The translations under genes and the position numbers were made by a program. The notes under the pieces were generated by a model. That model was not told the DNA's origin. It searched no databases and saw nothing but the letters and a program-made list of their open reading frames with translations. This document shows, in pieces, positions 9,260-17,624 of a stretch of 64,000 bases of DNA. The DNA lies in the NCBI GenBank assembly GCA_001464625.1, contig LNFJ01000004.1, positions 62,001 through 126,000 on the forward strand, written 5' to 3'. Numbering within the stretch: position 1 is the stretch's first letter; the number at the start of each line of letters is the position of its first letter. This DNA is from Bacteroidia bacterium Ga0077558. GTDB taxonomy: Bacteria > Bacteroidota > Bacteroidia > Chitinophagales > Chitinophagaceae.

Positions 9260-9564
9260 TCATTTAATTATTCTATTGGCAATTGTAATACCGTAAGGAT
9301 AACAATACGTTAAGCTGCTATAATCCCTTCCGATTTTGTCTGCATTCCATTGTATCTACCACGACTTTAAAATCATAAAAGTGTATTCTGCCCAATCATT
9401 TTCCACATTATTATAAGTTATCGGGCTGATTAATTTTATATATTCTCCCAAAAAACGTCTAAGCAAAAATATTTCGCTATAGGTTTATTATCATACCATT
9501 CAACATAGAGCGGTGTGTTACTTATGAATAACTTTAGTATTTCAAAAATTGCTGTTTATAATAT
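9260..9564 (-). pseudogene. Degenerate reading frame upstream of the HMA-like gene
   Basis: On the minus strand two adjacent frames read like protein. One gives ...IFEILKLFISNTPLYVEWYD followed by NKPIAKYFCLDVFWENI; a shifted frame gives RFLGEYIKLISPITYNNVEN, a TAG stop, then NADKIGRDYSSLTYCYPYGI and a TGA at 9260. A frameshift and one nonsense codon would explain the break. This is my reading of amino-acid-like composition only; the family is not recognised. The remaining bases up to the divergent GNAT gene at 9649 would hold the promoter of that gene. Confidence 0.3.
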
Positions 9565-9648
9565 TTTTTCTGCTGTTTAGAAGTTTTTACTCTGGTATTG
9601 CCGATGCGGCAGATTTACTATTGCTGTTTAAGCGAAATTTATAGTTTT

Positions 9649-10182
9649 ATGAATGCTTCAATACTCTCTCAAATAATTATACGAACCGAACTGAGACCGG
9701 GTGATTTAGGTTACATTGTTTATCGTCACGCAAAAATATTTTGGAATGAAAATTCTTATGGTCTGGACAATGAGAAATATGTAATGTCAGCCATGTTGGA
9801 ATTCTATGAGGGCTACCTGCTCAAGCAAAACAGAATATGGCTGTGTGAAAATAATGGGCAGATAATTGGTTCAATTGCATTGGTTCATCGTTCACCAGAA
9901 ACAGCTCAGTTACGATTCTTCCTTATTGAACCATCATACCGGGGCATGGGGATTGGCAAAAGGTTGTTGTCCCTTTTTCTAACTGACCTATCGGATTCTG
10001 GATACAAAAATTGTTATTTATGGACTACAGATGAATTAGAAATAGCAGCTTCGCTATATGAAGGTTTTGGCTTCAAAATAGTTGAAGAAAAGAGGAGCAA
10101 AACACTTGGCAAATCAGTTATAGAACAGCGATATGAATTATTACTTCACCAAATAAATAATTATCAAATAATCAAAAAATGA
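9649..10182 (+). CDS. GNAT family N-acetyltransferase
   Basis: From the ATG at 9649 the product is about 177 residues and shows LRFFLIEPSYRGMGIGKRLLS, a beta-4 strand joined to the acetyl-CoA loop (R-G-M-G-I-G-K), and ELEIAASLYEGFGFKIVEEK at the C-terminal end of the domain. It resembles the GNAT domain found fused to MarR regulators. An in-frame ATG at 9598 would add 17 residues lacking similarity to the fold, so I prefer the inner start. Its stop overlaps the next gene's ATG by 4 bp (ATGA), showing translational coupling to a DUF4440 lipoprotein. Confidence 0.82.
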   Translation: MNASILSQIIIRTELRPGDLGYIVYRHAKIFWNENSYGLDNEKYVMSAMLEFYEGYLLKQNRIWLCENNGQIIGSIALVHRSPETAQLRFFLIEPSYRGMGIGKRLLSLFLTDLSDSGYKNCYLWTTDELEIAASLYEGFGFKIVEEKRSKTLGKSVIEQRYELLLHQINNYQIIKK

Positions 10183-10658
10183 AAAAGAACATACTATCTT
10201 TTATTCTCCTGCTTTTTTTAGCAGCCTGTAATTCAAATAAAAAAAATAGTATTAAAGAAGTACCAGACGAAGTAAAAAAAGCCATCGCAGAAAGTAATAC
10301 TGTTTACTGGCAGGCATTTGCAAAAGGCGACTCCTCTTTGTTTATTGAACGGTATGCTGCTGATGCTTGTATTATGCCACCAAATACGTCTGCTATGTGC
10401 GGTATAACTGCAGCTCCTGCTTTTTATAATGTCGCCTATCATCAAATGGGCATAAGAAACGGTAAATTCATCACCACTGAAATCTTTCCTGGAAATGAAG
10501 AATATGTAACTGAAAATGGATTGTTTGAATTGAGAGATTCAACCAATAAATTAATAAATAACGGGAAATACCTTGTACTATGGAAGAAAACAAATAAAGG
10601 CTGGCAGATGTTCAGAGATTGCTTTAGCAGCAATAACCCACTACCAAATACAAAATGA
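10179..10658 (+). CDS. DUF4440/SnoaL-like lipoprotein, copy 2
   Basis: The 159-residue protein starts with a lipoprotein signal (ILSFILLLFLAACNSNKK, lipobox LAAC with C16 or so). The mature part is a DUF4440 fold with KAIAESNTVYWQAFAKGDSS, YAADACIMPPNTSAMCG, GKFITTEIFPGNEEYVTENG and YLVLWKKTNKGWQMFRD. It is a clear paralogue of the protein at 5989-6468, which has the same FSSNNP tail, but it is membrane-anchored and coupled to an acetyltransferase gene by a 4-bp overlap. Function beyond ligand binding is not known. Confidence 0.82.
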   Translation: MKKNILSFILLLFLAACNSNKKNSIKEVPDEVKKAIAESNTVYWQAFAKGDSSLFIERYAADACIMPPNTSAMCGITAAPAFYNVAYHQMGIRNGKFITTEIFPGNEEYVTENGLFELRDSTNKLINNGKYLVLWKKTNKGWQMFRDCFSSNNPLPNTK

Positions 10659-10773
10659 AATTTGACAAGTAGCTATATATAATACAAAATTTAATACTAA
10701 GCCCCCTTGTTGAATACCCTTTAGAGAATTGAAGTCTCTTCAATTGTTAGTATCCAAAATAAATAAACTTAAA

Positions 10774-11721
10774 ATGAGAAAATATTTCTTTGCTCTGTTA
10801 CTAAATACAATTTTATTCAGTTCTCAAGGCCAGAATAATCAACAGAATATATTTACAACTGATGTCACCAATTTTTGGGTGGCATTTGATAATATCCAAA
10901 CTACAACTGACAGTGTCAAAAAAATAGAGTTTATTAAGTCCTTGTATATTGACAAAGGCACCGAAGGCTTGAAAGCATTTATGAAGCTAAGGAATATTAC
11001 CTCGGAGTTGTTAGTAAGTGTCATTCAGAAATATCCAAAGTTTTGGGCATCCGTTCGCCCGGCTACATTGGCTTTAAAGGAAAAAGAGACGACTCTTGAG
11101 GCGAACATTGCTAAATTCAAAAAGCTTTACCCCGATTTTAAAGAAGCCAAAATATATTTTACTATCAGTGCTTTACGCTCAGGCGGCACCACCATGAAAG
11201 ATATGGTCTTAATCGGAAGTGAAATGGCAGTAGGAAATATTACAACGGATGTGTCGGAATTCACTAATAAGCGATACGAAAATTTCTTTAAAACTCAGAA
11301 GGAAGACAATATAGTTCAGTTTGTAATTCATGAATATGTGCATACCCAGCAGAAGGGAGAAGGTAAAACTGTTTTAGGGCAATCTATTTGCGAAGGTGCT
11401 TGTGATTTTATAACTGAACTTACGTTGGGAGTTCCGCTTAAACTTCCTTATCTGGAGTATGGGCGGTTACATGAAACAGAACTGAAAGAACAGTTTAAAA
11501 AGGAAATGTTTGACACAACATTTACCAATTGGATGTATAACGGAAGCACAACCAAAACTGTTGGTGATTTAGGATATTTTATGGGTTACACAATTTGCAA
11601 GGCTTACTATAAAAATGCTAAGAACAAGAAAAAAGCAATTAAAAAAATTATAGAACTTGAATATTATAATTTGGAAGCGGTTAAGATATTTTTACGAAAA
11701 TCGAAATACTATAATATCTAA
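10774..11721 (+). CDS. Secreted predicted zinc peptidase (HExxH, DUF2268/GldB-like)
   Basis: From the ATG at 10774 the protein starts with a signal peptide (FFALLLNTILFSSQGQ). The key feature is VIHEYVHTQQ, a HExxH zincin motif, followed about 25 residues later by ICEGACDFITEL, whose glutamate could be the third zinc ligand. The N-terminal half is helical. This pattern fits the DUF2268/GldB-like predicted zinc protease group of Bacteroidota. An upstream in-frame ATG at 10729 would add 15 residues and spoil the signal peptide. It converges on the ABC permease gene with 16 bp between the stops. Confidence 0.72.
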   Translation: MRKYFFALLLNTILFSSQGQNNQQNIFTTDVTNFWVAFDNIQTTTDSVKKIEFIKSLYIDKGTEGLKAFMKLRNITSELLVSVIQKYPKFWASVRPATLALKEKETTLEANIAKFKKLYPDFKEAKIYFTISALRSGGTTMKDMVLIGSEMAVGNITTDVSEFTNKRYENFFKTQKEDNIVQFVIHEYVHTQQKGEGKTVLGQSICEGACDFITELTLGVPLKLPYLEYGRLHETELKEQFKKEMFDTTFTNWMYNGSTTKTVGDLGYFMGYTICKAYYKNAKNKKKAIKKIIELEYYNLEAVKIFLRKSKYYNI

Positions 11722-11737
11722 AAACCAAAACATCCTT

Positions 11738-12505
11738 TTACATTCGTTTTCGATATACCCCCATTGCAAAAAAATATGCTACAAGCATAATGCCGATACA
11801 CCAGGCGAGAGCAATCCAAATTTCATTGCCTACCGGCTGATTTGAAAGTAGTGAACGTACTGTTTCCACTATAGAAGTTACGGGTTGATTTTCGGCAAAT
11901 GCCCGAACCGGCCCAGGCATGGTTTCGGTTGGTACAAATGCAGAGCTGATTAATGGTAATAAATGAATAGGATAAGCAATAACAGCCGCACCATCTACTG
12001 ATTTTGCAGATAAGCCGGGAATCACTGCAATCCATGTCAACGCCAGCGTAAAAAATATCAATATGCCAAAAACGGCAAGCCATGATACTATACTTGCATC
12101 TGAACGAAAGCCCATAATGAGTGCTACGAGAATGATTACTACTAATGAAATCATATTAGACACTAATGATGTCAACACATGCCCCCAGAGTGCTGCAGAA
12201 CGGGCAATTGGCATAGAATGAAACCTCTCGAAAATGCCCCGTTGTTTATCCATAAACAGGCGGTAAGACACATAGCCTATCCCGTTTGCAATAGCAATTA
12301 TTAGTACTCCCGGTAGTAAATAATTTACATAGTTATCCGAGCCTGATTGAATAGCGCCGCCTAAGACGTAAACAAAAATCAGCATGAGTGCAAGAGGCAT
12401 GATTGTAACAGTGATGATAGTATCAAGGCTACGGAAAGTATGGCGCATTGAACGTCCAACCATAACGCTTAAATCGTTAAGAAAATAGTTATTTGTCGTT
12501 TTCAT
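11738..12505 (-). CDS. ABC-2 type transporter permease (DrrB-like)
   Basis: The 255-residue protein has six membrane helices (for example TVTIMPLALMLIFVYVLGGA, LLPGVLIIAIANGIGY, LVVIILVALIMGF) and the ABC-2 signature region around the last helices (PVTSIVETVRSLL). This is the DrrB/daunorubicin-resistance type of permease, exporting lipophilic drugs or lipids. Its ATG follows the ATPase stop without any gap, so the two are translated together. Regulation is probably through the XRE-pentapeptide protein encoded first in the operon. Confidence 0.9.
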   Translation of the reverse strand: MKTTNNYFLNDLSVMVGRSMRHTFRSLDTIITVTIMPLALMLIFVYVLGGAIQSGSDNYVNYLLPGVLIIAIANGIGYVSYRLFMDKQRGIFERFHSMPIARSAALWGHVLTSLVSNMISLVVIILVALIMGFRSDASIVSWLAVFGILIFFTLALTWIAVIPGLSAKSVDGAAVIAYPIHLLPLISSAFVPTETMPGPVRAFAENQPVTSIVETVRSLLSNQPVGNEIWIALAWCIGIMLVAYFFAMGVYRKRM

Positions 12506-13273
12506 TTAGTCTTCCCCCTTTTTATTTATGATTGCAAGAAATATTTCTTCCAATGTGGGTTGTTTTTCGATGTATTCAACTTTTGATTTAGGAAAGAGTT
12601 TTTTTAGTCCCAAAAATGTACCGCTCACAACAATTCTGCCTTCATGAAGAATAGCAATTCTATCAGCCAGGTGTTCTGCCTCATCTAAATACTGCGTAGT
12701 CAGGAATACAGTTGTACCGTTACTGGAAAGTTCCTTTATTACTTTCCAAAACTCAATGCGAACTTCCGGGTCAAGCCCGGTAGTTGGCTCATCAAGAAAA
12801 ACGATTTGCGGGTCGCCTACCAGGCTCATGGCAATGTCGAGTCTTCTTCGCATCCCTCCAGAATAGGCAGAAACTCTACGGTCAGCCGCATCAGAAATAC
12901 CGAAACGAATAAGCAAATTTTCTGCAATTTCAACCGGTTTAGAAAGATGCCTTAGTTTGGCAATCATAATAAGATTTTCTTTTCCGGTTAATATTTCATC
13001 AACCGCAGCAAATTGTCCTGTCAGGCTAATTGATTGTCTCACACTATCGGAATTTAATACTATATCAAATCCGTTTACAAGAGCATTTCCACTGTCTTGT
13101 TTTAGCAGTGTGGAAAGGATTTTTACAATTGTGGTTTTACCTGCCCCATTGGAACCAAGCAGGGCGAAAATACTTCCAGTTTTTACTTCAAAATCTACTC
13201 CCTTCAATACAGCAACGCTTTTATAAGATTTCTTCAACCCCTCCACCGAAATGGCGATATCATTTTGTAACAT
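12506..13273 (-). CDS. ABC transporter ATP-binding protein (DrrA-like)
   Basis: The 255-residue ATPase has Walker A (LLGSNGAGKTTIVKIL), the signature SAYSGGMRRRLDIAMSLV, Walker B (PQIVFLDEPTTGLDPE) and the switch region TVFLTTQYLDEAEHLADR. The Q in TTQYLDEAE and the GGMRRRLD signature are typical of the DrrA drug-export group. It energises the permease encoded directly downstream. It is 12 bp after the XRE-pentapeptide gene, forming a three-gene minus-strand operon. Confidence 0.95.
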   Translation of the reverse strand: MLQNDIAISVEGLKKSYKSVAVLKGVDFEVKTGSIFALLGSNGAGKTTIVKILSTLLKQDSGNALVNGFDIVLNSDSVRQSISLTGQFAAVDEILTGKENLIMIAKLRHLSKPVEIAENLLIRFGISDAADRRVSAYSGGMRRRLDIAMSLVGDPQIVFLDEPTTGLDPEVRIEFWKVIKELSSNGTTVFLTTQYLDEAEHLADRIAILHEGRIVVSGTFLGLKKLFPKSKVEYIEKQPTLEEIFLAIINKKGED

Positions 13274-13285
13274 ATTTTATCCTTT

Positions 13286-14182
13286 TTATGTTGTTAATAA
13301 TGTTATACCACTCATATCCGCTTTGCCATTTTTTAGAAATTCATAGGTCATCCGGTCTGCCTGGCAGTCTATAAACTTTAAACCCTTCAGAGTTTTGCAT
13401 TTAAAGAATGTGTTAGTAAGCATAGATGTCTGAAACGTTACTTTAGAAAATGCACAGTTGTCAAAATAGCAGTCTTCTAATTTACCTTCAAATACAATAT
13501 CGGCGATTGCTGTATCAATAAATGATGTGCTGCTCCAAACTACCTTAGTAATAATATTTTTTACAAAGGCCCCGGATTTAAGTTTTACCCCTGCAAAATC
13601 GGCTTCTGAAAAATCGCAGCCGGCGATATAGCTTCCTGAAAATTCTGCTTCTTTGAATAGACAGTTTTTAAATTGATTGCTTGTTAAATTAGAATACTGA
13701 ATGTGACTGTTACTAATGTTAGCTCCAGAGAAGTCGCAGTTATCAATATTATTGTTCTTTAAAATAAGCCCTGTCATTTCTGACCCGATGAATTTGCAGT
13801 TTTTCATGTTGGAAGAACTGAACTTTTCATGCAGATTCTTTAATCCTGAAAAATCTGCATCTGTCCAATTCCCCCGGGACATATCCCAATTAAGTTTATT
13901 CTTCTTTTCGGAAGCCAGTTGAGCTGGCTGTTTCTCCGAAACTTCATTAGGTATTGTATCTGCCATCATTGGTTTTATACCTTCTAAAAAATAGTTAAGG
14001 TCAACTCCAAAAATTTCTGCCAACCGGGTAAACATTAGTATGTCCGGCATTGATTCGCCCCGTTCCCATTTGCCCACTGCCTGTGGACTGATGAATAACT
14101 GGTCAGCAAGCTGAGCTTGAGAAATATTTATTTTCTTTCTGGCTTCGGTAATCTTATTGCCAATTAACTTGTTCTGTAACAT
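13286..14182 (-). CDS. XRE-family HTH regulator with pentapeptide repeats
   Basis: The 298-residue protein combines an N-terminal helix-turn-helix (ISQAQLADQLFISPQAVGKW, then ERGESMPDILMFTRLAEIFG; about residues 8-65) with a C-terminal right-handed beta-helix of pentapeptide repeats (about 110-230; repeats such as ADFSG, CDFSG, AEFSG, ADFAG). The HTH should bind its own promoter and the pentapeptide coil may sense a ligand or mimic DNA. It is the first gene of the operon with a DrrAB-like exporter, so it most likely controls that exporter. A 21-bp-spaced repeat lies upstream at 14279-14311. Confidence 0.85.
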   Translation of the reverse strand: MLQNKLIGNKITEARKKINISQAQLADQLFISPQAVGKWERGESMPDILMFTRLAEIFGVDLNYFLEGIKPMMADTIPNEVSEKQPAQLASEKKNKLNWDMSRGNWTDADFSGLKNLHEKFSSSNMKNCKFIGSEMTGLILKNNNIDNCDFSGANISNSHIQYSNLTSNQFKNCLFKEAEFSGSYIAGCDFSEADFAGVKLKSGAFVKNIITKVVWSSTSFIDTAIADIVFEGKLEDCYFDNCAFSKVTFQTSMLTNTFFKCKTLKGLKFIDCQADRMTYEFLKNGKADMSGITLLTT

Positions 14183-14278
14183 TCTTATTTATTTTATTTT
14201 TAATTCCCCACAAAGATATTTTGCTAAAAGCCCCTAATCCTAAATTTTACCATTACTATTGGTTGTAAACACACTACT

Positions 14279-14311
14279 TACAGTTGTATTTTAGCGACCT
14301 ACAGTAGTATT
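14279..14311 (-). promoter_or_regulatory. Candidate operator: TACAGTwGTATT repeated at 21 bp
   Basis: TACAGTTGTATT (14279-14290) and TACAGTAGTATT (14300-14311) differ at one base and are spaced 21 bp, two helical turns, on one DNA face. The first includes the palindrome TACAGTTGTA. They lie about 100-130 bp upstream of the XRE-pentapeptide start, in a gene-free stretch (14183-14515), which otherwise shows only AT-rich DNA. A binding site for the operon's own regulator is an inference. Confidence 0.4.
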
Positions 14312-14515
14312 AATAGTTTTTACGTTTAACCCTATGAAAATGAGGAAAATTATTCTCCTGACACTTATAATTAGAAAAACAAAAAAAGAAATGTTAAAGA
14401 AAATAATAATGTAATCCCAAGTGCCGTATCCATCTGCCGATTACGATATTACTCCCAATAATAGTGATTTGTCCATTGCTATAAGGCAGGCCTTTATCTT
14501 ACTAACATTCCCTTT

Positions 14516-16702
14516 TTATAACTGCCTGATGTATGAAACCTTCAATATCCCGGTATTATCATTTACACGAGTTGGTGTGAGTTGAGAATCGATTGTTTTG
14601 AGATTATTAAAAACAAGATAAATAAATGACAAGGGCCGGTATTCCCATGAAAAACGCATATTCAAACCGCCAAGGTTGGTTACTGTATTGTATTGATAAA
14701 ATCCTGTAAGATGAATTTTAGGGTTTAGCGAAGCCCGTATTTCCGGAGCTATTAAATATGTCCTGATTTTCTTATTGGCCGTATTAAAGCCCGAAAAACT
14801 ATTATAAACAACCCTTACACCAGTAGCTATTTTAGGTACAGGAACCATTCGTAATGTTGCTTCATAACTACTTAGCGTTCCATTGTAAAATTGCCCCCAG
14901 GAAAGACTTGCATTAATACTATACTTCGCTCCCTGGTTTGTATAAAAATCAACAAAGGGTCTGAAGTATGAATATTTGCCCGGTGCAATATTAATTGCTG
15001 GCACCGGTTTAAATATATTCTGAAGAGATTGAAAATAGGAATCCATACCGGAAGCAAACCCTGCTCCATTTCTAAATGTAACCCAAAATGGTGCAACAGA
15101 TATATTTGCTTCCTGAAATTTCAAGTCGCTGGCCGTATGATAAATATCAAACTTAAGAGAAGGCTTAAAGTAATTTACCCTGTCATTAAACCAATGCTTT
15201 CTAAAATTGAGCGTTACCTCCGGCCGGGTATTTACAAAGTTATTTCTAGCTAAAAACCCAGTGCCTGCATTGTAGTTTCGTGTAACAATTGTCTGATACC
15301 AATTAAATAGAATATTATTTTTTGCAAATCCCAACTCATTAAAAAAAACAAACCCTGCTTTGTGCTTACCATTTGGCAAAGATGCTGATACCATAGGGCG
15401 CAGGTAAAATGGCACACTTGGCCGCACCAACCCATCTATCGAAATAACTGTATTTGTTGTGTTTGTTTTTTCATCATGCCGAAAAGTTATCAAAGAACCT
15501 ATTCTGCCGTTTATTCCTACATTTTTCTGACCCCGCACAACACCAAACCAGGAATTAGTGCTTGTATCGTTATCTTTCTGATTAATAATAAGAGCCCCTA
15601 ATGCCTGCTTGCCGGTTTGATGTATAAAACGTAAACCGCCATTAATTTTCTGAGGATTCCCCTTTTCATCCAATCCAATTCTGCGACTGAAAAAAGGTTG
15701 TATAATTCCATCTTGTCCAACTGCAAACAAACTTGCGTTATCCAAAAAGAATTGTCTCCTTTCGGGGAAAAAAACAGACGACCTGTTTAAATTTATAACC
15801 TGCCGGTCAACATCAGCCTGGGCAAAATCAGTATTTACTGTTGCTTCCAATGAAGTATAAGTATTCATAAACCATTTAACCTCGCCTCCAATCTGCGTTT
15901 TTACATTTCTTTCTTTCCCAGCAAATTTTGCACTATTCAAGAGGGCATAAGGTTGAAGCCTGATGTTAGCTTTACTTTTGGGCGGATGCAAATTTGTTAC
16001 TAAACCGGCATAAGCCATTCGACCGGCATTGTAGGCCATCGGCCATATTGACCAGCCGGTAAACTCATACTTTGAACGGATTGTACGGGCAAAATTAATA
16101 CCCCATGTTGTTGAATCAGATGGGTATCTAAGTGATGTCCACGGTATTTCCATTTCTGCACACCATGATGAATCTGTAATGAATGATTTTGCCCGCCAAA
16201 CAGCGTCCCAGTTGTAATCGTTAATTCTGTCATCAGTAATCAATAAATCAGCTTGAGAACTATAAGGAGTAACGCTAAATGCAGGAATTGGATTCTGCAC
16301 ATTCTGAAAGGGGTCAAATAAAACTGCAAACAACTCATTACTGCCATAACCAAAATCCCGTTTTAAATTTTGCACTAATATCTTATTTCCCGGATTCTGA
16401 CAAACAATGCCTATATAAATATTATTTTCATCATATAAAATTCTCACAACTGTTTCATAGCTTGCTTTTGCTTTTTCGCTTGGATAGGTTTGCAAAAAAT
16501 TGGTTGCTACTGAGCATCGCATCCAGTCAGACTCTGTCAGCTTGCCATCAAGTGTAATTTTTTCTTGTACTTTTATTGCCTCAATTCTTGGTTTTTTTTC
16601 ATACGATGGTGGTGGAAATATTTTTTGCGCAGACGAAGAAATAAATAACATCATAAGGTAAGTAAAAATTGCTCCACGCAAAGTGACTATGTTGAATCTC
16701 AT
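14516..16702 (-). CDS. Secreted DUF5916/CBM9-like outer-membrane protein
   Basis: The 728-residue protein begins with a signal peptide, then a family-9 carbohydrate-binding-like domain (about 35-240: KITLDGKLTESDWMRCSVA, VRILYDENNIYIGIVCQNP, WCAEMEIPWTSLRYP, WGINFARTIRSK) and continues with a DUF5916 region predicted to form an outer-membrane beta-barrel (DFAQADVDRQVINLNRSSVF, FFPERRQFFLDNASLF). DUF5916 proteins are widespread in Bacteroidota; substrate binding at the cell surface is assumed. It is monocistronic, with 330 bp to the neighbouring XRE operon and 470 bp to the NIPSNAP gene. Confidence 0.88.
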   Translation of the reverse strand: MRFNIVTLRGAIFTYLMMLFISSSAQKIFPPPSYEKKPRIEAIKVQEKITLDGKLTESDWMRCSVATNFLQTYPSEKAKASYETVVRILYDENNIYIGIVCQNPGNKILVQNLKRDFGYGSNELFAVLFDPFQNVQNPIPAFSVTPYSSQADLLITDDRINDYNWDAVWRAKSFITDSSWCAEMEIPWTSLRYPSDSTTWGINFARTIRSKYEFTGWSIWPMAYNAGRMAYAGLVTNLHPPKSKANIRLQPYALLNSAKFAGKERNVKTQIGGEVKWFMNTYTSLEATVNTDFAQADVDRQVINLNRSSVFFPERRQFFLDNASLFAVGQDGIIQPFFSRRIGLDEKGNPQKINGGLRFIHQTGKQALGALIINQKDNDTSTNSWFGVVRGQKNVGINGRIGSLITFRHDEKTNTTNTVISIDGLVRPSVPFYLRPMVSASLPNGKHKAGFVFFNELGFAKNNILFNWYQTIVTRNYNAGTGFLARNNFVNTRPEVTLNFRKHWFNDRVNYFKPSLKFDIYHTASDLKFQEANISVAPFWVTFRNGAGFASGMDSYFQSLQNIFKPVPAINIAPGKYSYFRPFVDFYTNQGAKYSINASLSWGQFYNGTLSSYEATLRMVPVPKIATGVRVVYNSFSGFNTANKKIRTYLIAPEIRASLNPKIHLTGFYQYNTVTNLGGLNMRFSWEYRPLSFIYLVFNNLKTIDSQLTPTRVNDNTGILKVSYIRQL

Positions 16703-17174
16703 ATTTTGAGTTTCCGGCTTTAGTTAAAAAAAAATGTTCGCTATTTGCAATACTCATACACACCTGATATCCTGCTCTCACCAGTTAAATAGGTGCAAAC
16801 AAATGTGAATTGCACAAGAATAAGAACCACTCATCAAGATGGAAATAAAGTATTGCATAAAGCAACTAACGCAGTATGAAATGCAGATAAATATGAAAGT
16901 TGTGTTTCAATAATGCCCTGAAGCTCCCAGAAATAATGTTAGTCAATAACCTTAACTACTTCAAAAGGTGATTTACTTGTTACTTATAATAGCTGTTCTC
17001 TGCAGGGAATTCCTAAAAATTGCAAGAAATCCGATTAAAATACAAGCATGAAAAATTATATTTGATTTATAATTTAGGAGCGTTCAAATAAGCAGCATAA
17101 ATCAGCAGTAGGGGCTCACTCAGAAGTAATAATATTGAACGCACAGTTAAACTAAACTGAATTCAATTCTATTT
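16703..17174. other. 472-bp gene-free divergent intergenic region
   Basis: This stretch separates the DUF5916 gene (leftward) from the NIPSNAP gene (rightward) and must hold both promoters. I see no protein-like frame of useful length. The one clear structure is a perfect 8-bp inverted repeat (17080-17087 and 17135-17142), listed separately. Confidence 0.5.
17080..17142. repeat. Inverted repeat GCGTTCAA ... TTGAACGC
   Basis: GCGTTCAA at 17080-17087 pairs perfectly with TTGAACGC at 17135-17142; the 47-base loop contains GCAGCATAAATCAGCAG. It ends 33 bp before the NIPSNAP start and could be a leader hairpin or a protein-binding site. No function is assignable. Confidence 0.35.
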
Positions 17175-17600
17175 ATGAAGAACAAAAACAAAATTATTTT
17201 TAAAGTAACAATATTTTCTATTTCAATCTTGCTTATGAGTTATGCTTCTTCTAAAGAAAAAATGAATGCGACAAATGAAATGATTGAAATCAGGACCTAT
17301 AACCTAAAACCGGGAACAAGGAATGAATTTCACCAGCTTGTTGTAACGAAGTCCTTGCCCTTACTAAAAAAATGGAAAATTAAAGTCGTTGCTTACGGGC
17401 CATCCCTGCATGACGAAGACTCGTATTACTTAATTCGTTCTTTCAAGAGTTTGGAAGACAGGCAAAAAATCGAAGACACTTTTTATAGCAGCGATGATTG
17501 GCTGAAAGGACCTAGAGAAGAAATAATGGCGTTGATAGAAAATTATACAACCATCGTTGTAGCTGGCGAATCTTTTAGAAAATGGAAATCCATTCTTTAA
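17175..17600 (+). CDS. NIPSNAP family protein
   Basis: The 141-residue protein has a hydrophobic N terminus (ISILLMSYASS) and then the NIPSNAP dimeric alpha-beta barrel: MIEIRTYNLKPGTRNEFHQL, VVAYGPSLHDEDSYYLIRSF and SDDWLKGPREEIMALIENY. Bacterial NIPSNAP proteins are small, ferredoxin-like and of unknown chemistry. The N terminus may be a weak signal peptide, with an inner start at the ATG before IEIRTY as an alternative. An AraC-type regulator follows 24 bp downstream. Confidence 0.85.
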   Translation: MKNKNKIIFKVTIFSISILLMSYASSKEKMNATNEMIEIRTYNLKPGTRNEFHQLVVTKSLPLLKKWKIKVVAYGPSLHDEDSYYLIRSFKSLEDRQKIEDTFYSSDDWLKGPREEIMALIENYTTIVVAGESFRKWKSIL

Positions 17601-17624
17601 ACGTATTTATTGTGATTTTATATT

